Part shown: positions 8,734-15,852 of the stretch, piece after piece
Layout of the letters: each line of letters opens with the position of its first letter
Position numbering within the stretch: position 1 is the stretch's first letter
Origin: Cytophagales bacterium
Lineage (GTDB): Bacteria; Bacteroidota; Bacteroidia; Cytophagales; Cyclobacteriaceae
DNA: 33,814 nt
Direction of reading: 5' to 3'
NCBI GenBank assembly: GCA_025359125.1
Contig: JANYHI010000053.1
Location: forward strand, 1-33,814
The notes under the pieces: generated by a model
What the model saw: the letters and a program-made list of their open reading frames with translations, nothing else
The model's database searches: none
Told to the model about the DNA's origin: nothing
Made by a program: the position numbers and the translations under genes

Positions 8734-10422
8734 ATGGAAATTTTAGAAGAAAAGAAGAATAAGAATAAGCCCTACAAGCCTATATTGGACGGAATCCCCG
8801 ATTGGCCAGTTTACCAGCTTAGTAAAAACCGTAAGGAGTTTATTGCCGAAGTAACTGAAAAAGCATTAGGCCGAATAAAGGAACTTAGGCCCAATTTAAA
8901 GCAACTGATTGACGATTTACAGGCAACTGTTTACCGAGAGCAAAACAGGATAAAAAGAAACCGCTGGCGGGTTGACCCTAAAGATGATGCCCGATTTTGG
9001 TCTGCCATAAAATCAGAATTAGTAGAGTTAGGTTCTAAAAAAGAAGAAGAGGTTTCGCGGGCTGTAGATAAAATAGTAGAAAAGATCGTTCATCGGTATG
9101 CTTCTGAAATAGCGGGCAATTTTAAGGCAACTTCTTATAAGCTTGCCAGAGAGGCAATCAAATTTGGATTTCTTCGTTTGCTAAATGGGGCGCGCATCAA
9201 AAAATTCGGAGCATTCTTCAGAAACAGATACACGCTTCGCGATAAAATTCATATTGTAGGCAAAGTGAAAATGATCCGTAAACTTGCTAAGCAAGGAACG
9301 GTGGTAATGGTGCCCACGCATTTTAGCAATCTGGATTCTATTTTAATTGGCTGGGTAATTCATTCTATGGGGCTACCCGCTTTTATTTACGGAGCAGGGC
9401 TTAATCTGTTCAACATAAAGATTATCGCCTACTTCATGAATAGCCTTGGTGCCTATAAAGTAGATCGCAGAAAAAAGAACCTTCCGTACCTCGAGACGTT
9501 GAAAATGTATTCTAACCTCGCCATACAAAAAGGAGCGCACAGCTTATTTTTTCCGGGTGGCACACGTTCGCGTTCGGGCGTAATAGAAAAGCAATTGAAG
9601 CTGGGTCTTCTTAGCACCGCCATTGAGGCACAGCGTGCACTTTACATGAGTGAGGGCGAGCCGAAGAAGATTTTTGTTGTGCCCGTTACGCTCAACTATC
9701 AGTGTGTGTTAGAAGCACCTGAAATGATTGAGGATTACCTTCAAGTAAAAGGAAAGGATCGTTATTTTCCTGAGCAGGATAAGTATGGTAGCTTTCAACT
9801 CATAAAGTTTCTTTTTAAATTCTTCGCCAATCCATCGAGTATTTCTGTTTCAATAGGGCCAGGTCTGGATGTGCTCGGAAATTATGTAGATGAACAGGGA
9901 AATAGTTTAGATGCCAGTGGACGCATCATCAGTACCAAAGATTATTTTATTTCAAATGGCGACATTAATATTAACAGGCAGCGGGAAGATGAATACACGC
10001 GCATGCTTAGTCAGAAAATTGTTGCCGAGTACCATAAAATAAACCGAGTTTTCTCCAGCCATCTAGTTGCTTTTATCGCATTTGAAATCTGGCAGAAGAA
10101 GCATCCCAATTTAGATTTGTTTAGCCTACTCAGAATTCCGGAAGAAGATTTGGAGATTGACTACCAGGAATTTAAAACGGTATTTAAGAAAGTGCGCAAG
10201 CAGATTTATCAAATGAAAGAGGAAGGTAAGATTAACTATGCCACCCATTTAAAAGGTAACTCTGACAGCGCTATCCAACGAGGTTTAGAAAATGTGGGAA
10301 TATTCCATTTGAACAGGCCTCTTTTAAAAAATAAAAAAGGAAACATCATTACTAAAGATCTATCGCTGCTTTACTACTATCACAACAGATTAGTTGGGTA
10401 TGATTTTGAGCAGTTAATTTAA
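8734..10422 (+). CDS. Glycerol-3-phosphate acyltransferase-like (PlsC/PlsB superfamily) protein
   Basis: A 562-residue acyltransferase of the glycerolipid superfamily, expected to move a fatty acyl group onto glycerol-3-phosphate or a related alcohol. Block I is THFSNLDS with His196 and Asp201 (the HxxxxD catalytic pair). Block II is LGAYKVDRR (238-246). Block III is FPGGTRSRSG (273-282), where the Arg residues contact the phosphate. Block IV is VPVTLNYQ. Domain size and the long N- and C-terminal helical extensions resemble the GPAT/DHAPAT branch rather than short PlsC. The gene is followed after 24 bases by gpsA, whose product supplies glycerol-3-phosphate. This strongly supports a role in the first acylation of phospholipid synthesis. 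The exact donor (acyl-CoA, ACP or phosphate) cannot be read. Confidence 0.88.
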   Translation: MEILEEKKNKNKPYKPILDGIPDWPVYQLSKNRKEFIAEVTEKALGRIKELRPNLKQLIDDLQATVYREQNRIKRNRWRVDPKDDARFWSAIKSELVELGSKKEEEVSRAVDKIVEKIVHRYASEIAGNFKATSYKLAREAIKFGFLRLLNGARIKKFGAFFRNRYTLRDKIHIVGKVKMIRKLAKQGTVVMVPTHFSNLDSILIGWVIHSMGLPAFIYGAGLNLFNIKIIAYFMNSLGAYKVDRRKKNLPYLETLKMYSNLAIQKGAHSLFFPGGTRSRSGVIEKQLKLGLLSTAIEAQRALYMSEGEPKKIFVVPVTLNYQCVLEAPEMIEDYLQVKGKDRYFPEQDKYGSFQLIKFLFKFFANPSSISVSIGPGLDVLGNYVDEQGNSLDASGRIISTKDYFISNGDININRQREDEYTRMLSQKIVAEYHKINRVFSSHLVAFIAFEIWQKKHPNLDLFSLLRIPEEDLEIDYQEFKTVFKKVRKQIYQMKEEGKINYATHLKGNSDSAIQRGLENVGIFHLNRPLLKNKKGNIITKDLSLLYYYHNRLVGYDFEQLI

Positions 10423-10446
10423 TCCATCTCACCCCATTTAAAAGAG

Positions 10447-11517
10447 ATGGCTACTCAATCGATTAAAAGTAAATCGCAAGAAGAAAAACCAATTGGAGTT
10501 ATAGGAGCCGGTAATTTCGGAACTGTAATTGCTAATATCTTGGCCATCCACGGCCCCGTAATTTTGTATGGCCGAAATGAAGAGGCCGTGATAAAGATGA
10601 ATTTGGAACGGGAAAATCGAGGCCACCCACTTCACGAAAATATTAGAGCGGTAAGCAATCTAGCAACCATTGCACGAGAATGCGATGTAATTTTTCCGAT
10701 GGTTCCCTCCGCTCACTTTCGTGAGATGATGAGAAACCTTTCTGCTTATCTGCAACCCTACCATATTTTAATACACGGCACAAAAGGGTTTGACATTACA
10801 TTGCCCGAAGGCGAAACGATCGAAAGCATTGACAAGCTCAGTAGGAAACAAGTCAAGACGATGAGCGAAGTAATTCGCGAAGAAAGCGTGGTAGTTCGAA
10901 TTGGTTGCTTGGCAGGGCCCAACTTGGCAAAAGAACTTTCGCAACGGCAGCCTGCGGCAACTGTAATCGCTAGCCCTTTTGATGAAGTGATTCAAATCGG
11001 TAAAAAATTATTACGGAATGATCGCTTTCAGGTGTATGAAAACAAAGATATAGTAGGTGTTGAAATTGCAGGTGTGTTAAAAAATATTATCGCCATTGCC
11101 TCGGGTGCCTTGAGTGGCTTGGGGTATGGCGAAAATGCCAAAGGATTGCTAGTAAGCCGCGGTGCCGTAGAGATGGTTTATTTAGGACGCGCGTTGGGGG
11201 GCGATGTAAAAGCTTTTTTAGGCGTGGCGGGTATTGGCGATTTAGTGACTACTTGCAATAGCCCTATGAGTAGAAATTTTACAGTAGGATATCGCTTGGC
11301 TAAAGGAGAAAAATTACCCGACATATTAAATGATATGGCGGAAATAGCTGAGGGTGTTAATACCGTGCGCATTGCCAAAAAATGTGCGGACTTTTATAAG
11401 ATCAGAGCCTTGATTACAGACAGACTTTATAAAGTACTTTTTGAAGGTATGACCGTAGAAGAAGCTCTTGACTTTTTAATGCGTTTTCCGCTTAGCGCAG
11501 ATATCGACTTTATTTAA
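10447..11517 (+). CDS. gpsA: NAD(P)-dependent glycerol-3-phosphate dehydrogenase
   Basis: Reduces dihydroxyacetone phosphate to sn-glycerol-3-phosphate. The Rossmann motif GAGNFG is at residues 20-25. LAGPNLAKEL, the catalytic-Lys segment VGVEIAGVLKNIIAIASG, and the substrate-binding GDLVTTCNSPMSRNFTVG are all present. The length (356) is a little above the usual 330-340, because of a Lys/Ser/Gln-rich N-terminal tail (residues 1-14). It is the second gene of the operon with the acyltransferase. Its last 8 bases overlap the convergent HIT gene. Confidence 0.96.
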   Translation: MATQSIKSKSQEEKPIGVIGAGNFGTVIANILAIHGPVILYGRNEEAVIKMNLERENRGHPLHENIRAVSNLATIARECDVIFPMVPSAHFREMMRNLSAYLQPYHILIHGTKGFDITLPEGETIESIDKLSRKQVKTMSEVIREESVVVRIGCLAGPNLAKELSQRQPAATVIASPFDEVIQIGKKLLRNDRFQVYENKDIVGVEIAGVLKNIIAIASGALSGLGYGENAKGLLVSRGAVEMVYLGRALGGDVKAFLGVAGIGDLVTTCNSPMSRNFTVGYRLAKGEKLPDILNDMAEIAEGVNTVRIAKKCADFYKIRALITDRLYKVLFEGMTVEEALDFLMRFPLSADIDFI

Positions 11518-11905
11518 AGGCAGACTTTATTTTATCGGCAATCTCTATAAACTCCTCTTTGTTCCATATCAATTTAGGATTTGTAAAATTAATATCACTA
11601 GTATGATTAATGGGAACTAAGTGGATATGTGCATGTGGCACTTCTAACCCAATTACGGATATACCAATTCGTTTGCACGGAATAGTTGATTGAATAGCCT
11701 TGGCCACCCGCTTTGAAAAAAGAATCAGCTCGGCTAATTCATCATTACTTAAATCAAAAATATAATCTTGCTCTCTTTTCGCAATCACCAAGGTATGGCC
11801 TTTTGCTAGGGGATTGATATCTAAAAATGCGAGGTGGCTGTCGTCTTCTGCAACAATGTGCGCAGGTATTTCTCGGTTAATTATTTTAGTGAATATTGAG
11901 GCCAT
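11510..11905 (-). CDS. HIT family nucleotide hydrolase/transferase
   Basis: A 131-residue histidine-triad protein of the HINT type, which usually hydrolyses adenosine phosphoramidates or acyl-adenylates. The triad is visible as HAHIHLVPI with His91, His93 and His95. The N-terminal FTKIINREIPAHIVAEDD and FLDINPLAKGHTLVIAK are classic HINT sequences. The frame extends to a TTG 21 bases earlier, but the ATG at 11905 is preceded by GTAGGAATC and matches the family N terminus. It lies 34 bases downstream of greA on the same strand, so the two are probably co-transcribed. Confidence 0.93.
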   Translation of the reverse strand: MASIFTKIINREIPAHIVAEDDSHLAFLDINPLAKGHTLVIAKREQDYIFDLSNDELAELILFSKRVAKAIQSTIPCKRIGISVIGLEVPHAHIHLVPINHTSDINFTNPKLIWNKEEFIEIADKIKSAFK

Positions 11906-11939
11906 GATTCCTACATCTAGATTCAATATCTACATTCTT

Positions 11940-12416
11940 TTAAGCTTCAATCTTAACTATTTCAAATTCCATCTCTCCGGCAGGCGTTTTGATTTTAGCT
12001 GTATCTCCCATCTTTTTTCCTAGTAAACCTTTACCAATGGGTGATTGTGTAGAAATTTTTCCGGCTTTTAAATCCGCCTCCTCCTCAGACACTAACAGGT
12101 AGGTCATTGAAGCTCCATTCTTTTTATTCTTGATGGTAACTCTGGAAAGAATAGAAACCGAAGAAACATCAATTTTTGTTTCGTCTATCAATCGCGCACT
12201 GCCCACTACATCTTCCAATTTAGCGATCTTAGCTTCTAAGTGCCCTTGCGCATCTTTGGCCGCATCGTATTCTGCATTCTCACTCAAGTCACCTTTGTCG
12301 CGTGCTTCGGCAATTTGTTTTGCAATATCTGAACGACCTTTTGTTTTTAAGGTGTTTAACTCATTGGTTAATCTATCTAGCCCTTCTTTGGTATAGTAAG
12401 AAATCTGCCTTGCCAT
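11940..12416 (-). CDS. greA: Transcription elongation factor GreA
   Basis: A 158-residue factor that stimulates transcript cleavage by backtracked RNA polymerase. The N-terminal coiled-coil hairpin carries ARDKGDLSENAEYDAAKD with the acidic tip residues (Asp, Glu) needed for cleavage. The C-terminal FKBP-like domain includes SPIGKGLLGKKMGDTAKI. A longer frame exists up to 12488. The ATG at 12416 (MARQISYYTKEG) has a GGGGGA ribosome binding site directly upstream and gives the family's usual length, so it is preferred. Confidence 0.96.
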   Translation of the reverse strand: MARQISYYTKEGLDRLTNELNTLKTKGRSDIAKQIAEARDKGDLSENAEYDAAKDAQGHLEAKIAKLEDVVGSARLIDETKIDVSSVSILSRVTIKNKKNGASMTYLLVSEEEADLKAGKISTQSPIGKGLLGKKMGDTAKIKTPAGEMEFEIVKIEA

Positions 12417-12504
12417 TCCCCCTTCAATTTTTTTTCGTTGCATTTTTTTGATTACTAAAATTGCTACTTCGCGCAAGCTCCCTAGCACGTTTTAAAAAGA
12501 AAAA

Positions 12505-12531
12505 AACGGCCACACTTATTGCGCAGCCGTT
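12505..12531 (-). terminator. Intrinsic terminator after the DUF4230 gene
   Basis: On the minus strand a 6-bp AACGGC/GCCGTT stem (12531-12526 with 12510-12505) is followed directly by a T-rich tract (TTTTTTCTTTTT). It separates the DUF4230 gene from greA. Confidence 0.75.
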
Positions 12532-12597
12532 GTTGTTACAAAAGTAATTGAAATATCTTTAAACTAAAATAGATAGTTACTATAAGAGTGTTTTGAG

Positions 12598-13203
12598 CTA
12601 TTCTTTGGCTGACGTTTTTGCTCCCTCTTCAGTAAAACTCACCCTTACATCGTTTCTGCCCACTGCTTTCAACAGCATCTCAACATATTCTCTTACTTCG
12701 GTTTCTGCCTGTGCCAAGATGCGGTTATCTTCTGCCACTTTGCGCATTGCTTCCATCCGTTCGCCCATTGAAGCACCGAGGTATTGCACTACCATGGGGT
12801 ACAAATCGTGCCCCACATGGATTTGGAGCGCGCGCGTTTCACGAACAATCATTTGGTCTATATGAAAGTTTGGATTGGTGAGACGTGCGTGAGGCAGGAT
12901 CACTTGTTTGACGGAATCATTTTTGTAGAGGATTTTAATCTCTTTGAGATTGATGTATGCTGTAACCGTTACGGGCACTTGCACGATGGCGCGGATCGGC
13001 TTGTTGTGGTAGTTTTTCTTGTGCATAAAAAACAAATCTTGATACACGTGCTTGACTAGGTGCAGTTCTTTAATAGAAAGTATTTGCTCTATTGTTAACT
13101 GTTGCGGAGAAGGTAAGTATGAAGTAGGGCGGCTATAAAAAAAAGCTGCTAGCGCTATAATACAAACAAAAACAATGGCGGGGAAATTTTTGGGGAAGCT
13201 CAT
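12598..13203 (-). CDS. DUF4230-type membrane-anchored protein
   Basis: A 201-residue protein with one N-terminal membrane segment (about residues 8-23, PAIVFVCIIALAAFFY) and a periplasmic or extracytoplasmic remainder. The body resembles DUF4230. It has the early strand-rich part (IKELHLVKHVYQDLFFMHKK; VQVPVTVTAYINLKEIKI), the LPHARLTNPNFHID segment, and a long C-terminal helix with REYVEMLLKAVGRNDVRVSF. The function of this family is not known. The start is ATG at 13203, followed by Lys before the membrane segment. It is flanked by terminators on both sides, so it is probably monocistronic. Confidence 0.75.
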   Translation of the reverse strand: MSFPKNFPAIVFVCIIALAAFFYSRPTSYLPSPQQLTIEQILSIKELHLVKHVYQDLFFMHKKNYHNKPIRAIVQVPVTVTAYINLKEIKILYKNDSVKQVILPHARLTNPNFHIDQMIVRETRALQIHVGHDLYPMVVQYLGASMGERMEAMRKVAEDNRILAQAETEVREYVEMLLKAVGRNDVRVSFTEEGAKTSAKE

Positions 13204-13232
13204 AAATATGTAGATGGAAAGGTGAAAAGAAA

Positions 13233-13266
13233 GCCCCTGCCAGTATACATTTCCACCAGCAGAGGC
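13233..13266 (-). terminator. Terminator after the GC-rich orphan gene
   Basis: On the minus strand an 8-bp stem (13266-13259 with 13240-13233, one G-U pair) is followed by TTTCTTTTC. It is located 18 bases after the stop at 13285. Confidence 0.65.
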
Positions 13267-13284
13267 TTCAGTTTTGTTGTGTCA

Positions 13285-14025
13285 TTATTTAACCGGTTTG
13301 GTGAATCGGATTTTTCGCACTTCACGGAAGGCAGCACTGTTGCTACCGAATGCCGCCCGTACTTGTTGCTTCACAGCCTGAGCAGTGTTGAATAGGTTGC
13401 CGCTACCGCCATACAATAATGCATTGCGTTTTTTGCGAGCCTCACTCAACAAGGCATAAGCCTGTACTACGCCTGCGTTTTCTTTACGCAATGTTTGCAG
13501 GCGATTGTCTAACGTAGCTACTTTCAAGTCGGTAGTACTGGGCTGATAGGCCTGTTCGGCAATCACCGTCTGCAACAGTTTTTCAAAGTATTGAGCCATA
13601 CTGCCATGGTCTAGCCCAATGGCAGTACGCTTGCCTTTTGAGCCTGCCATTTTACCGGATGGCAAAGCTGTAGTGGCCTCGGACAACACTGGAGCGCGGC
13701 TTACAGCATGCCTGCCCGTTAGCTTGCGCACCATGCCATTGGCATCGTCTACCGTTTGACTTAGCACTCCACCCGATCTCATTTCGCTTAAGATGCGGAG
13801 ACCGAGTTGGCTTAGCCCCGTGTAGGCAACCTCACGCGCGTTGGTGGCGTTGTCGTGGTTAGTTTTGGCCGTACCTGTTTCTTGCAGCACACTGCGTGCG
13901 TTGCTTAAAAGGTCGGACAGATTTTGAACTTGGAGGTTTCTTTGAGCGGGATTGTACTGTGCTCCATAACCCGCGCAGATGCCCACGAGTTTCTCGAAGG
14001 CTTCTACATTTTTGATGTGTGACAT
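13285..14025 (-). CDS. Uncharacterised GC-rich gene, helical protein of 246 aa
   Basis: I do not recognise a characterised family. From ATG 14025 (MSHIKNVEAFEKLVGICAGYG) the product has no signal peptide or membrane span. It looks all-helical: N-terminal 60 residues (LQVQNLSDLLSNARSVL), a middle part with RILSEMRSGGVLSQTVDDANGMVRKL, a Gly/Ser/Ala linker (ALPSGKMAGSKGKR), then a long helical half (LRKENAGVVQAYALLSEARKKRNALL) and a basic tail (FREVRKIRFTKPVK). Base composition is visibly richer in G+C than the neighbours, and the codon choice differs. It lies next to a repeat-rich region, which suggests a transferred or mobile cassette. A GTG nine codons upstream is a less likely start. Confidence 0.65.
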   Translation of the reverse strand: MSHIKNVEAFEKLVGICAGYGAQYNPAQRNLQVQNLSDLLSNARSVLQETGTAKTNHDNATNAREVAYTGLSQLGLRILSEMRSGGVLSQTVDDANGMVRKLTGRHAVSRAPVLSEATTALPSGKMAGSKGKRTAIGLDHGSMAQYFEKLLQTVIAEQAYQPSTTDLKVATLDNRLQTLRKENAGVVQAYALLSEARKKRNALLYGGSGNLFNTAQAVKQQVRAAFGSNSAAFREVRKIRFTKPVK

Positions 14026-14206
14026 AAAACATTTTTTTGGTTTATATAGCACACAACATTACTTGTATGTATTAAAGTTGTGTTTTTTGAATACATTTTT
14101 CATTACTTTATTTTAGTAAGTTGACGCAACTTTAGCGGAGGTGGCACGTTGAATACGCATTTTTGGAGAGGAGCAAAAACTTTGTTTTGGTCATAAATAA
14201 ATGAAG

Positions 14207-14214
14207 CAAAGTTA
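14207..14214 (-). promoter_or_regulatory. Candidate -7 box for the orphan gene
   Basis: TAACTTTG on the minus strand, about 180 bases before the ATG. This would imply a long AT-rich leader. No TTTG lies at the -33 position. Confidence 0.3.
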
Positions 14215-14225
14215 CAGCTTACCAG

Positions 14226-14372
14226 TGCCTAGTTTGGCACGGCAGGTGCGTAGTTGCACGTGACCAATGCGTAGTCGCAACTGGTTGGTGGGTAGTTGCG
14301 CACGACCGATGCTTAGTGTAACATGGCTGGTGCGTAGTTACTCGTGACTGGTGCTTAGTTGCGGGCGAACGG
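14226..14372. repeat. Seven tandem degenerate 21-bp repeats
   Basis: Seven consecutive units of exactly 21 bp begin at 14226, 14247, 14268, 14289, 14310, 14331 and 14352. Each starts TGC/TGG and has TAGT at positions 5-8. The best-conserved part is TGCGTAGTTGC, followed by a variable CGTGACYGG-like half. Because the unit is a multiple of three, the minus strand stays open and would read as a 7-residue repeat (x-x-T-T-H-x-x). There are no unique spacers, so it is not a CRISPR array. The edges decay into non-repeated sequence. Confidence 0.85.
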
Positions 14373-14434
14373 TATGCTTTACACCGCCCCAACACACAAG
14401 TCTGAAAATTGTAATGGCAGCTAAATGTGAAATG

Positions 14435-14451
14435 ACGCAACTTTATTGCGT
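14435..14451. repeat. Short palindrome with the ACGCAA motif
   Basis: ACGCAA at 14435-14440 pairs with TTGCGT at 14446-14451 around a 5-base loop. The same GACGCAACTT string occurs at about 14123 and a related one inside the hairpin at 14470-14500, so this is part of a REP-like cluster. Confidence 0.5.
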
Positions 14452-14469
14452 GTATTTGCTATTTTTGGG

Positions 14470-14500
14470 TGTATAGACGCAACTGCGTTGCGCCTATACA
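14470..14500. repeat. REP-like imperfect palindrome
   Basis: A 31-base palindrome. TGTATAG (14470-14476) pairs with CTATACA (14494-14500). One A/C mismatch follows, then CGCAAC (14478-14483) pairs with GTTGCG (14487-14492) around TGC. Form and size are those of repetitive extragenic palindromes. No RAYT transposase gene is in the window. Confidence 0.6.
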
Positions 14501-14563
14501 AATGATATCTATGATCAAAACAAGCTCTCGACCTTCCTCATTCACGAATCACTGGCACCATCC

Positions 14564-14583
14564 CATTTCAATGGGTTGAAATG
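14564..14583. repeat. Perfect 8-bp hairpin
   Basis: CATTTCAA (14564-14571) pairs with TTGAAATG (14576-14583) around a TGGG loop. There is no T-tract, so it is not an intrinsic terminator. It is probably part of the repeat cluster in this 919-base gap. Confidence 0.5.
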
Positions 14584-14615
14584 AATATACGATTGAAAAA
14601 TACGGGACACGGGGG

Positions 14616-14662
14616 GACGATGCTCCTAAGGAAGTATCGTCCTCGAGGCGAGAGACGATACT
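14616..14662. repeat. Two mutually exclusive hairpins sharing a 9-base arm
   Basis: AGTATCGTC at 14633-14641 can pair leftward with GACGATGCT (14616-14624, one G-T pair). It can also pair rightward with GACGATACT (14654-14662), extended by CTCG/CGAG around AGG with one bulged A. The three-arm layout resembles an attenuator but may equally be a degenerated mobile-element end. Confidence 0.5.
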
Positions 14663-14793
14663 CGTCAATGAGGTACGCCTTTCAGACCACTGTAACTACG
14701 AGTCTAGTATACAGCGGTTCATTAAGTTGTGCGATTGAAAGAGTTATCTGAAAATAGAACTGATAGATTTGAAAAAGGGCGGCACGGGTTGAA

Positions 14794-14895
14794 GAGGCTG
14801 TGTGAAGATGAATTTCTTTTTTATTCGGATACCTACCTGAGACTGTTTACCTATACGCAAATCTGGAAGCCTTAATTTGGTTTTCACACAGCCTC
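14794..14895. mobile_element. MITE-like 102-bp element with 13-bp perfect terminal inverted repeats
   Basis: GAGGCTGTGTGAA (14794-14806) is perfectly inverted at 14883-14895. The trinucleotide GAA abuts both ends and could be a target duplication. The interior (about 76 bp) is AT-rich and carries no coding frame. An outer GGCAC/GTGCC match (14781-14785 with 14904-14908) extends the symmetry imperfectly. This fits a non-autonomous transposable element or a fused pair of insertion-sequence ends. A transposase is not present here. Confidence 0.55.
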
Positions 14896-14971
14896 GAAAA
14901 CGTGTGCCAGAAGGGTAACGTAACATTTCATCTTGCTTCACGTCTTTGATACATCAATCAATTATGTTAGT

Positions 14972-15532
14972 ATGGATAACAAAGAAATGTTTCGCTATCG
15001 TATATACACAACGGGTTTTGTAACCGTTTCCATATGGCTACTATTAGCTTGGGAATATTTTCATAAGGGCATACCTTCTCACCATTTATTTGCAGATCCT
15101 AAGTTACCTTCCGTTTCCAATGCTTGGGGTGGTGTAGTGTTGCCTTTGCTCACAGCTTATCTACTCTATCGCATTCAAAAACGAATTGAAGCATATAGTG
15201 AAGTTGCCGTGCGAGATGCTAGCCTAAGAAAAATAATGTATTCGCTTTGCCTAGCCACATCGTTCGGACTCACACTTGCTGTTTCCTTTACTTTTGATTA
15301 TTCCTCCGTAAGCGAATTCGTGTTCTTGGCAATACTGGTGTTGGCACTCATTTTTCCAATATACCGGGCAGAATTTTATCTTGGATTTGTTTTAGCTCTT
15401 ACTTATTTTTTTGGAGCTGTACTGCCAACTTTTATTGGTGGGGTTGTAGTACTTATCAGTGCTGCTGCCAACTTCGGAATCCATCCGCTGGTTTTTAAAT
15501 TGAAAAATAAGTTCGAGGCGAAGCAGCGCTGA
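14972..15532 (+). CDS. Integral membrane protein of unknown function, 186 aa
   Basis: No family recognised. From the ATG at 14972 (MDNKEMFRYRIYTTG) the protein has about five to six hydrophobic segments: residues 13-28 (VTVSIWLLLAW), 51-66 (GGVVLPLLTAYLLY), 90-107, 116-130 (FLAILVLALIFPIY) and 136-168 (LGFVLALTYFFGAV then IGGVVVLISAAANFG). The tail is short and basic (KLKNKFEAKQR). A longer frame begins at 14933 but the first 13 residues look non-native. It is probably an inner-membrane protein. The gene stands alone, with a repeat-rich region upstream and a hairpin directly after the stop. Confidence 0.75.
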   Translation: MDNKEMFRYRIYTTGFVTVSIWLLLAWEYFHKGIPSHHLFADPKLPSVSNAWGGVVLPLLTAYLLYRIQKRIEAYSEVAVRDASLRKIMYSLCLATSFGLTLAVSFTFDYSSVSEFVFLAILVLALIFPIYRAEFYLGFVLALTYFFGAVLPTFIGGVVVLISAAANFGIHPLVFKLKNKFEAKQR

Positions 15533-15534
15533 CC

Positions 15535-15561
15535 TTGTTGTTGTAGCCTGACCAACAACAA
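15535..15561 (+). terminator. Hairpin after the membrane protein gene
   Basis: A perfect 9-bp stem (TTGTTGTTG with CAACAACAA) around a 9-base loop starts 2 bases after the stop. A T-rich but interrupted tract follows (TCCTTTTACTGTTTTT), which makes it a likely intrinsic terminator. Confidence 0.55.
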
Positions 15562-15585
15562 TCTTAAAAAATCCTTTTACTGTTT

Positions 15586-15760
15586 TTGGTTATGCAAATC
15601 GAGGAGGATTTTGACTCTCTGAATAGTAAAAAACTACGAGCTCACTTCGGCAAGGGATAGCAGTGGAAAGCCCGCCAAGGGTTGATGGCGCAATGGCGCG
15701 GACTTGCAGCGAATAGCCCGATGCCACGCGCCTCACGTGGCATGCCGCCAAAAAAAATAA
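15586..15760. repeat. Probable dispersed GC-rich intergenic element
   Basis: A GC-rich block in an otherwise AT-rich gap. It contains a perfect 8-bp stem (ATGCCACG 15721-15728 with CGTGGCAT 15736-15743) and a doubled GGCGCAATGGCGC segment near 15685-15697. The minus strand stays open in two frames, but those frames overlap and lack a good start. From memory, blocks very similar to the minus-strand text (GGGCTATTCGCTGCAAGTCC) recur between genes in many Bacteroidota genomes; I could not check this. It may be a structured RNA or a mobile repeat. Confidence 0.45.
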
Positions 15761-15852
15761 AATTGTCCTCACCTTTTGTAACCAGAAAGATTTTGCCTGT
15801 ACCCGTGCAACCTCTTTGCCCGTATAAGCATCTTGGTATTGAATTCACTTAA

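Noticed and set aside
14226-14372. CRISPR array
   Set aside because: Units are contiguous and degenerate, there are no unique spacers and no cas genes.
14219-14440. Open minus-strand frame across the 21-bp repeats giving a Thr/His-rich 7-residue repeat protein
   Set aside because: It starts at a TTG without a ribosome binding site, and its openness follows from the repeat length being a multiple of three. Treated as a repeat array, not a gene.
14744-14941. 65-codon minus-strand frame
   Set aside because: It spans the inverted repeats of the MITE-like element and has no protein-like pattern.
15590-15848. Two overlapping minus-strand frames in the GC-rich block
   Set aside because: Both are products of high G+C in a dispersed element; neither has a plausible start or domain.
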